From positions 1,488,001-1,552,000 of the forward strand of contig JAUZVC010000001.1 in the NCBI GenBank assembly GCA_031844405.1: a stretch of 64,000 bases of DNA, read 5' to 3'. A program made the position numbers and the translations under genes. Source of the stretch: Knoellia sp031844405 (GTDB taxonomy: Bacteria > Actinomycetota > Actinomycetes > Actinomycetales > Dermatophilaceae). The notes under the pieces are model-generated. The model worked only from the letters and a program-made list of their open reading frames with translations, ran no database searches and was not told the origin of the DNA. Shown here one piece after another: positions 58,393-64,000 of the stretch (its first letter is position 1; every line of letters begins with the position of its first letter).

Positions 58393-58719
58393 ATGGAGCC
58401 GGCCCCGGGGGGATCGCTGACCATCTTCTTCTCCTCCCTCGCACTCTTCGGAACGGTGTGGGCGCTCTTCGCGCTTCCCTTCGCCTTCCACGTCGTGCGT
58501 GCGGCGCGGGCAGGCAACGCGTGGCTGCCGTTCGAGCGCAAGCCCAACGGGCGCTACACCTTCATGGCGCAGCACCGGTGGTTCTCCGCGTTCCGGGCGC
58601 CGGTGCCCGAGCGCCGCACGACGGGCGGGCTCGGCGTCCGCTACGCGATCTGGCTGGCTGTCATCGCGATGCTGTCCTACCTGCCGATCCGCGACCTCAC
58701 CTACATCCTCACGCACTGA
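58393..58719 (+). CDS. Small membrane protein of unknown function
   Basis: 108 residues with two hydrophobic helices (about 9-31, LTIFFSSLALFGTVWALFAL, and about 82-103, YAIWLAVIAMLSYLPI). The segment between them is basic (RAARAGNAWLPFERKPNGRY). It lies between the YbaB operon and the T7SS substrate but on the opposite strand. Not recognised. Confidence 0.72.
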   Translation: MEPAPGGSLTIFFSSLALFGTVWALFALPFAFHVVRAARAGNAWLPFERKPNGRYTFMAQHRWFSAFRAPVPERRTTGGLGVRYAIWLAVIAMLSYLPIRDLTYILTH

Positions 58720-58740
58720 CCGCGAGGACCGTGGCCCGAG

Positions 58741-60072
58741 TCAGTCGTCGTCGGGGTCCGCTGTCGCGTTCTTGACCGACTCGTTCGTCGAGTTGATGGC
58801 ACCGTCGCGCCACGGCAGGTTCGGCGGGATGTCGGCGAGGTCGTCCCACGGCGTGGTGGCGTGCTGGCCTCGAGGTGGCGTCCAGCCGGGCGGCGGTCGC
58901 CACGGACCGATCGGCACGGGTGCACCGGGTGCTCCCGCATGCCTGGGCGTGTAGAGGTTGGGGTTCGGCGTGATCTTGTTCAGCAGCCGCAGGATGTCGT
59001 CGCCGAAACCCTTGAGCGAGCGCAGCAGCGAGGCGAGCTGCGTGCCCGACCTCGTCAGGCCGGTGATGTAGCGCGAGCACGTGCCGACGACCGACGCGAT
59101 GCGCGTGCCGATCTGGCTGACGACCCACGGGATGAGCGTGCCGAGCGAGAGGACGGTCTCGGCCACCCAGCTGAGGATGGCGCCGACGAGGGAGGCGAGG
59201 ACGTCGCGCAGGAAGTTGTGGACGAAGGTGACGATGAAGGCCACGCGGTCCATCGCCGCGGCGGCGCCGTCGCTGCTGCCCTTGAGCCGGCGCAGGGTCG
59301 TGATCCGCACCTCCGCCTGCGCCTTGTAGGACGAGATGGCGTCACCCGTCATCCACGACAGCGAGTTGAGCGAGTGCCGCCACGTCTGGGGGAGCGAGTC
59401 GAGGCCCTGGGCGATGTTGTCCCAGCTCTCCGCCTTGGCCGTGACCGACTCCGGGTTGCCGGTGACGTCGTCGAACCAGTCCTTGATCGGGTTGAGGTGG
59501 TCGATGGCCCAGCCGATGCCGGCGGCGAGCAGTGAGCCGAGCGGATCGGCGGCGGTCGCCGCGGCGTCGAGGACGGTCGAGACACCGGAGAGTGCGGCGT
59601 CGACCCAGTTGCCCTCGCAGAGGTTGGAGATGACCGACGAGCCGCTGTCGAGGATCCCGGCGCCGGCGAGGGCGCTGCGCTCGTCCGGGACGGCGGCGAA
59701 CGGAGCCTGCTGGATGCTCGCGCCACCGCCACCACCACCGCCACCGCCACTACCGGAGGACGGAGCGGAGAGGACGGGCACGCTCGGGCGGAGCATGAAC
59801 GCCGCCATGTCGTCATCGGCGTCGTAGCGGTTGGCCATGTGCTCGAGCCCGGACTCCACCTGGCCGGTGCCCGTGTGCGAGGTGTTGATCGCCTCCCAGA
59901 CGGAGTCGACGGAGTCCGACACCGCGCCCGGGAGACCGAGGAGCCCCAGCAGCTCGCCGTAGGCCTCCGCGTCCGGCGCCCCGGCGTCGCTCATGAGACC
60001 GAGGCTGCTCTGGATGCTCCCGACCATCGTCGCGTGCGTCCGGATCTGCTCCGTGTCGACGTTGAAAGTCAT
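58741..60072 (-). CDS. Putative type VII secretion substrate (EspC-like N-terminus, WXG-like core)
   Basis: 443 residues. The first 95 resemble EspC/WXG100 helical hairpins (MTFNVDTEQIRTHATMVGSI, shown as its start; SVWEAINTSHTGTGQVESGL). A Gly-rich hinge (about 108-120) is followed by a hydrophobic region (SLLAAGIGWAIDHLNPIKDW), then a second helical pair with WXG-like NSLSWMTGDAISSYKAQ (about 240) and further amphipathic helices. The C-terminus (about 370-443) is Pro-rich. No toxin motif was recognised. Architecture matches large actinobacterial T7SS substrates. The likely motor is the EssC-like ATPase 28 kb away. Confidence 0.72.
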   Translation of the reverse strand: MTFNVDTEQIRTHATMVGSIQSSLGLMSDAGAPDAEAYGELLGLLGLPGAVSDSVDSVWEAINTSHTGTGQVESGLEHMANRYDADDDMAAFMLRPSVPVLSAPSSGSGGGGGGGGGASIQQAPFAAVPDERSALAGAGILDSGSSVISNLCEGNWVDAALSGVSTVLDAAATAADPLGSLLAAGIGWAIDHLNPIKDWFDDVTGNPESVTAKAESWDNIAQGLDSLPQTWRHSLNSLSWMTGDAISSYKAQAEVRITTLRRLKGSSDGAAAAMDRVAFIVTFVHNFLRDVLASLVGAILSWVAETVLSLGTLIPWVVSQIGTRIASVVGTCSRYITGLTRSGTQLASLLRSLKGFGDDILRLLNKITPNPNLYTPRHAGAPGAPVPIGPWRPPPGWTPPRGQHATTPWDDLADIPPNLPWRDGAINSTNESVKNATADPDDD

Positions 60073-60150
60073 CCGCGCCTTCTCTTCCGGGTCCCGCCGG
60101 CCGCACCCGATCGGTGTGCGCCCCCTCGCCGACCAGACGATACTGAGGCG

Positions 60151-60708
60151 GTGACGGACGCTCAATGGGGAGGACTCCCCACGCCGGTCGTGCTGCGACC
60201 GCCGCCGTGGGTGAGGTGGCTCGGCCCCCCGGTCCTCGCGGGCACGTGGGTCCTCTTCGTGTCGCCCGTCGCGCTGGCCGTCCACGAGAAGGACTGGATG
60301 GCCCCCGTGCGCGGGTCCGGGCTCGGTGTCCTCGGGGCGCTCGTGGGCTGGGTCATCGTGGCCGTCCTGCTCGTGTCGATCCCACCGGCGATCCGCGTCA
60401 TCCTCACCTACCGCACGGTCCTCGACGCCGAGGGCGTTGAGGCGCCCTTCCACCGAGGGCGTTTCGACCTCGCCCGGGTCACGCAGGTCCGCTGGGTGCC
60501 GCAGGGCGGACCGGTCAACGCGGGCGCCCGCCCCGAACGCTTCGAGGTGCTCGCCGGCGACGCCGGCCTCGTCGCGCGCGTCCCACGCGGGGAGACCGAC
60601 TGGGACGGCACCCGTGCAGTGCTGGCGCACTGGGCCACCCGCCGTCCCGAGATCGTCCGGGACGAGCGCACGGCCGAGGCCCTCGCGGATGGGAGCATCG
60701 ACTCGTGA
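60151..60708 (+). CDS. Membrane protein with PH-like domain
   Basis: 185 residues. Two membrane helices (about 24-44, 60-83; LGALVGWVIVAVLLVSIPP) are followed by a cytoplasmic stretch whose pattern YRTVLDAEGVEAPFHRGRFDLARVTQVRW is that of bacterial PH domains (segments YRTVLDAEGVEA and FDLARVTQVRW). GTG 60151 is six bases after GATACT. It overlaps the next gene by GTGA. Function unknown. Confidence 0.75.
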   Translation: MTDAQWGGLPTPVVLRPPPWVRWLGPPVLAGTWVLFVSPVALAVHEKDWMAPVRGSGLGVLGALVGWVIVAVLLVSIPPAIRVILTYRTVLDAEGVEAPFHRGRFDLARVTQVRWVPQGGPVNAGARPERFEVLAGDAGLVARVPRGETDWDGTRAVLAHWATRRPEIVRDERTAEALADGSIDS

Positions 60709-61418
60709 CCGCACCCCTCGACCTCGCCCCCACAGGCGCGCTGCGCGCCTCGATCAACCTCGGCAACGCGGTGCTCACCAACGGCTCCTCGGAGTCGCCC
60801 GGGGGCATCAGCGTCGACATCGCCCACGAGCTCGGGCGTCGGCTCGGCGTCCCCGTCGAGCTCGTGCTGTGGGACGCCGCGCGCAAGTCGGTCGACGCCG
60901 TGCGCGACGGCGAGGCCGACGTCTGCTTCCTCGCCGTCGACCCGGTCCGTGCCGAGGAGCTCGCCTTCACCTCGCCCTACGTCCTCATCGAGGGCGCGTA
61001 TGCCGTCCGCGACGACTCGTCGCTGAGGGCGGCGGACGAGGTGGACCGGGACGGCATACGGATCGGGGTGAAGACGGGCTCGGCCTACGACCTGCATCTC
61101 ACCCGCGAGATCACGTCGGCCGAGATCGTCCGCGGCTCCGACGGCGTCGACGTCTTCGAGGAGCAGGGTCTGGAGGTGGCGGCCGGGGTCGCACAGCCGA
61201 TCGCGGCCTATGTCGAGGCGCACCCGGGGCTGCGGGTCCTCGAAGGGGCGTTCATGCAGATCCCGCAGGCGGTCGCGGTGTCGCGCCGCCACGACGAGGC
61301 GACCGTCGCGTGGGTGCGCGGCGTCGTCGACGAGCTCATCGACAGCGGGTGGGTCGCCGAGGCGCTGGCGCGGCACGGTCAGGACGCCGGGCTCGCCGCG
61401 CCGGCCCGCGGTCACTGA
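60705..61418 (+). CDS. Substrate-binding-protein fold (SBP_bac_3) without export signal
   Basis: 237 residues. The family 3 solute-binding fold is clear: GGISVDIAHELGRRLGVPV, ADVCFLAVDPVRAEELAFTS, IRIGVKTGSAYDLHL. There is no signal peptide or lipobox; the protein starts directly with the domain. It is therefore probably cytoplasmic, perhaps an amino-acid-sensing or cyclohexadienyl dehydratase-like enzyme. Coupled to the PH-like membrane protein. Confidence 0.82.
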   Translation: MTAPLDLAPTGALRASINLGNAVLTNGSSESPGGISVDIAHELGRRLGVPVELVLWDAARKSVDAVRDGEADVCFLAVDPVRAEELAFTSPYVLIEGAYAVRDDSSLRAADEVDRDGIRIGVKTGSAYDLHLTREITSAEIVRGSDGVDVFEEQGLEVAAGVAQPIAAYVEAHPGLRVLEGAFMQIPQAVAVSRRHDEATVAWVRGVVDELIDSGWVAEALARHGQDAGLAAPARGH

Positions 61419-61517
61419 CCGCACCGGCGCACCTCCTCGCGCGGGGCTGACGACGTGCGTGTGCCCGAGGGCCGCTCGTTGTCGTGACCGTCGAGACCTC
61501 GGTCGAGGTCGAGCTGC

Positions 61518-62222
61518 TCAGGAGCGGGGAAGTGATCCCGATGATCCTGCGTCGCTGGACGGAGCGAGGCTGACCTCGAGCTCTGCCACCGTCGCCTCGC
61601 GCGCGGCGAGGACGTGCTCCTCGGCCCGGGTGCCGGCGGCGGCGGGGTCGCCGGCCGCGACCGCCTCGATGATGCCGCGGTGCTCAGCGAGGGCGGCCTC
61701 CCGGCGCTCGGGTGAGGCGTTGCTGAAGCGCCGGTAGCGCGCGAGCTGGCCCTCGATCTGGGCCAGGACCCGTGAGGCCCAGGCGTGGTCGGCGATGCGC
61801 TCGAGCTCGACGTGGATCGCGTGGCCCGACTCCATCGCCCCGTCGGCGAGGCCGGCAAGGGCCTCGTTGCGGTGCAGCAGCGCCGTGAGCCGCTCGACGT
61901 CGCCGGGCTCGGCGCGCTCGGCCGCAGCCGCGGCGACGAGACCCTCGAGACGGGCGCGGACGGCATACAGCTCGGCGGCGTCGCGCGGCGTGAGGCGGCG
62001 CACGACCATGCCGCCGGTGGGAAGCTGCTCGAGCAGCTCCTCGGCGAGGAGCAGGCGCAGCGCCTCGCGCAGCGGGGTGCGGCTCACCCCGAGAGACGTT
62101 GCGAGCTCGGTCTCGTTGAGTCGGCGTCCGGGCTCGAGCCGCATGTCCTGGATCCGGGCGAGCAGCTCCTCGTAGACGAACTGGGCGCCACTGCGGCGGC
62201 GGGGGCTGGCGTTCGTCGACAT
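61518..62222 (-). CDS. GntR-family regulator (FadR subfamily, FCD domain)
   Basis: 234 residues. A winged helix (about 12-75, RRLNETELATSLGVSRTPLR) precedes an FCD ligand domain (about 85-220), with metal-binding His positions in HVELERIADHAW and LAEHRGIIEAV. These regulators usually repress the divergent catabolic operon and release on binding a carboxylic acid. ATG lies six bases after CAGGAT (62234-62229). The palindromic operator at 62257-62270 lies between it and the operon. Confidence 0.9.
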   Translation of the reverse strand: MSTNASPRRRSGAQFVYEELLARIQDMRLEPGRRLNETELATSLGVSRTPLREALRLLLAEELLEQLPTGGMVVRRLTPRDAAELYAVRARLEGLVAAAAAERAEPGDVERLTALLHRNEALAGLADGAMESGHAIHVELERIADHAWASRVLAQIEGQLARYRRFSNASPERREAALAEHRGIIEAVAAGDPAAAGTRAEEHVLAAREATVAELEVSLAPSSDAGSSGSLPRS

Positions 62223-62256
62223 GGGGGAATCCTGCCGCGCGCAGGGCCACTTGTCT

Positions 62257-62270
62257 ACTTGTATACAAGT
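62257..62270. promoter_or_regulatory. GntR operator palindrome
   Basis: ACTTGTATACAAGT is a perfect 14-bp palindrome with the TNGTNNNACNA-type core expected for FadR-subfamily GntR proteins. It ends four bases before GACGAT (62275-62280), the presumed -10 of the operon, so binding would block transcription. A half-site, CTTGTCTACTTG, precedes it. Confidence 0.8.
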
Positions 62271-62286
62271 ATGCGACGATGTTCAC

Positions 62287-63366
62287 ATGACCTCGCGAAC
62301 CGTCGAACCACCGGCCCTCGCCGCCTTCCTCACCGACGTCACGCGCGCTCACGGGGTCCCGTGGGACGACGCCGCGCTGCTCGCCGACACGCTCGTCGTC
62401 GCAGAGCTCTGGGGGCACCCGTCCCATGGCGCGATCCGACTGCCGTGGTACCTCGCACGCATCCGCAGCGGCGCGATGCGGGCCGTGACCGAGGTGGAGA
62501 CCGTCCGCGACACGGGCAGCGTCGTCGTCCTCGACGGCCACGACGGCCTCGGCCAGGTCGTCGCCCAGCGCGCAGTGGAGCTCGGGGTCGAGCGCGCGCG
62601 CTCCCACGGCATCAGCGCTGTCGCCGTGCGCAGGTCGGGCCACTTCGGGACCGCCGCCTACTTCACGAGGTATGCCGCGGAGCGGGGTTGCGTCGCGATC
62701 CTCGCGACGAACGCCTCGCCTGCCATGGCGCCGTGGGGTGGGCGCACCAAGCTCGTCGGCACGAACCCGTGGTCGATCGCCGCGCCCGGACCCGACGGTG
62801 ACGTCCTCGTCATGGACATGGCGAACACGGCCGTGGCCCGGGGCAAGGTCTACGTCGCGGCCGACCGCGGCGAGCCGATCCCGGAGGGCTGGGGAGCGCG
62901 GGCCGACGGGACGCCGACGACCGACCCGCGCGAGGCGATCGAGGGGCTCATCTCGCCCGTCGGTGGTGCCAAGGGCTACGTCATGTCGTTCATGTTCGAC
63001 GTCCTCGCCGGGGTGCTCACCGGGAGCGCGTTCGGGTCCGACGTCGTCGGGCCCTACCGGCCCGAGGGTGCGAGCGGTGCCGGCCACCTCCTCATCACCC
63101 TCGACGTCGCCGCCGTCGCCGATCCCGAGGACTACGACGCCCGGGTGGCCGCGCTCGTCGCGCAGGTCCGCGGTAGCGACGCTGCCGCCTGGTCCGACGG
63201 CGTGCTCACCCCCGGCGAGCTCGAGGACCGGAGCCGACGTCGCGCCGAGGTGGACGGCATACGGGTCTCGGAGCAGACCTGGTCCGAGCTCGCGACTCTC
63301 GCGAACGCCACGGGGGTCCCCCTGCCACCTGCCTTCGACACCACCACGACCAAGGAGCACGCATGA
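62287..63366 (+). CDS. Ldh-family (malate/L-lactate/ureidoglycolate type) oxidoreductase
   Basis: 359 residues. The family signature includes GHPSHGAIRLPWYL (substrate His), DGHDGLGQVVA, SGHFGTAAYF and GTNPWSIAAP. These NAD(P)-dependent enzymes oxidise 2-hydroxy acids or reduce 2-keto acids. GACGAT lies six bases before the ATG. It overlaps the next gene by ATGA. Together with the downstream decarboxylating-dehydrogenase-like gene it suggests 2-hydroxy-acid (for example tartrate-like) catabolism; the substrate is not known. Confidence 0.9.
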   Translation: MTSRTVEPPALAAFLTDVTRAHGVPWDDAALLADTLVVAELWGHPSHGAIRLPWYLARIRSGAMRAVTEVETVRDTGSVVVLDGHDGLGQVVAQRAVELGVERARSHGISAVAVRRSGHFGTAAYFTRYAAERGCVAILATNASPAMAPWGGRTKLVGTNPWSIAAPGPDGDVLVMDMANTAVARGKVYVAADRGEPIPEGWGARADGTPTTDPREAIEGLISPVGGAKGYVMSFMFDVLAGVLTGSAFGSDVVGPYRPEGASGAGHLLITLDVAAVADPEDYDARVAALVAQVRGSDAAAWSDGVLTPGELEDRSRRRAEVDGIRVSEQTWSELATLANATGVPLPPAFDTTTTKEHA

Positions 63367-63692
63367 TCTCGCTCGTCGTCCGCCTGGACGTCATCCCGGA
63401 GCGCCGCGAGGAGTTCCTCGACGCCATCACCGCCAACGCGGCCTCGACCTTCGCGAACGAGCCGGGGTGCCTGCGCTTCGACGTCTGCCGGTCGCAGGCC
63501 GATCCGGACCACTTCGTCCTCTACGAGATCTACCGCGACGAGGCCGCGCTCGCGGCCCACCGCGAGGCGCCGCACTTCGCGAGGTGGCGCGAGGCCGTCG
63601 CGCGCACGGTCGTCCCGGGCAGCCAGGTCAACACCGTCACCGAGCTCGTCGTCGCGCACCGCGAGACCGACAAGGCCGAGGTGGCGTCATGA
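63363..63692 (+). CDS. Antibiotic biosynthesis monooxygenase (ABM)-fold protein
   Basis: 109 residues of the dimeric ferredoxin-like ABM fold: VVRLDVIPERREEFLDAI, EPGCLRFDVCRS, FVLYEIYRDEAALAAH. Such proteins include YgiN-like quinol monooxygenases and stand-alone accessory proteins of catabolic operons. Overlaps both neighbours (ATGA). Confidence 0.87.
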   Translation: MISLVVRLDVIPERREEFLDAITANAASTFANEPGCLRFDVCRSQADPDHFVLYEIYRDEAALAAHREAPHFARWREAVARTVVPGSQVNTVTELVVAHRETDKAEVAS

Positions 63693-64000
63693 GGATCCTC
63701 GTCCTGCCCGGTGACGCCATCGGCCCCGAGATCGCGGCGGCCACCGAGCGGGTGCTGCGGGCCGCCGACGACGCGTTCGGCCTCGACCTCGAGCTCGAAC
63801 ACCGTGACATCGGGTGGGCTGCGCACGAAGCCGTCGGCGAGACGATGCCCCGCGACGTCCTCGACCGCGTCGGCGAGGTCGACGGCACGATCCTCGGGCC
63901 GGTCTCGCACCTCGACTACCCCTCGCGCGCCGAGGGTGGCTGGAACCCGTCGGCGGCGATCCGCACGACCTACCGCCTCTACTCCAACATCCGCCCGGCG
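63689..64000 (+). CDS. Isocitrate/isopropylmalate dehydrogenase-family protein (partial)
   Basis: The first 104 residues are visible; the gene runs off the right edge. ILVLPGDAIGPEIAAATERV is the N-terminal nucleotide-binding part, and AIRTTYRLYSNIRP the substrate-binding region, where the usual Arg residues bind the carboxylate. The family also includes tartrate dehydrogenase/decarboxylase, which would fit the GntR operon, but isopropylmalate dehydrogenase cannot be excluded from this part. Confidence 0.85.
   Translation, partial: MRILVLPGDAIGPEIAAATERVLRAADDAFGLDLELEHRDIGWAAHEAVGETMPRDVLDRVGEVDGTILGPVSHLDYPSRAEGGWNPSAAIRTTYRLYSNIRPA

Noticed and set aside
60408..61424. Long minus-strand frame across the substrate-binding-protein gene
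   Set aside because: The + strand protein has a clear family 3 solute-binding fold and translational coupling; the antisense product has none.

Overview
The window is about 72% G+C by eye, with the codon bias, gene density and gene set of a high-GC actinobacterium (WhiB, PdtaS, LpqB, NAD-specific glutamate dehydrogenase, NAD-dependent LigA, FtsK/SpoIIIE ATPase with FHA). Two syntenic blocks are typical of Actinobacteria: lpqB-comF-hpf-secA (left end) and etfBA-cysteine desulfurase-mnmA-MetE-like-ligA (centre). My guess is a Micrococcales member, perhaps near Intrasporangiaceae; that is inference. It is an ordinary chromosomal region: no tRNA, rRNA, CRISPR array, transposase, integrase or phage gene was seen.

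Layout. 1-8.8 kb: end of lpqB, comF, hpf with a short leader ORF, a NarL-type response regulator, an AlkZ-like glycosylase, a double GNAT protein and secA. 8.8-13.7 kb: an Rv3235-like gene coupled to a LysM membrane protein, a two-barrel unknown protein, and an HTH/SAF/CpaE-like set without other Tad genes. 13.9-17.5 kb: WS/DGAT acyltransferase, a small unknown protein and pruA. 17.6-25.6 kb: DUF2505, two coupled helical proteins, the large NAD-GDH and PdtaS. 25.7-33 kb: whiB1, an EssC-like FHA/FtsK ATPase and glgX. 33-40.5 kb: YbjN, enoyl-CoA hydratase, HAD, etfBA, cysteine desulfurase, mnmA and a Tat-exported LAS-type peptidase. 40.6-46.9 kb: MocR regulator divergent from a PNPOx-fold gene, MetE-like protein, EamA transporter, acyl-CoA ligase and a DinB-like protein. 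47-51.8 kb: xdhABC. 51.9-57.4 kb: two coupled glycosyltransferases and ligA. 57.5-61.4 kb: a small type VII secretion-associated set (two YbaB-like proteins, a large WXG/EspC-like substrate) plus a membrane protein pair. 61.5-64 kb: a GntR-controlled catabolic operon running off the end.

How genes work together. PruA makes glutamate from proline/arginine breakdown and NAD-GDH deaminates it. EtfAB takes electrons from acyl-CoA dehydrogenases, fitting the enoyl-CoA hydratase and acyl-CoA ligase. The cysteine desulfurase overlaps mnmA by one base and probably supplies its sulfur. XdhC serves XdhAB. The EssC-like ATPase and the EspC-like substrate may belong to one secretion system, although they lie 28 kb apart.

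Most unusual signal. The 8-mer GTATGCCG (reverse complement CGGCATAC) occurs 46 times by hand count, in both orientations and mostly inside genes, against about 2 expected from base composition. At one site two copies form a perfect 14-bp inverted repeat that looks like a terminator. This is the architecture of DNA uptake sequences in Neisseria and Haemophilus, and I know of no such sequence described for Actinobacteria. Other finds are a 45-bp extragenic element present twice, a 22-bp perfect inverted repeat beside the cysteine desulfurase promoter, a leaderless 13-codon ORF ahead of hpf, a complete EF-hand loop in the glutamate dehydrogenase, and a -10-like hexamer six to eight bases before about twenty start codons.
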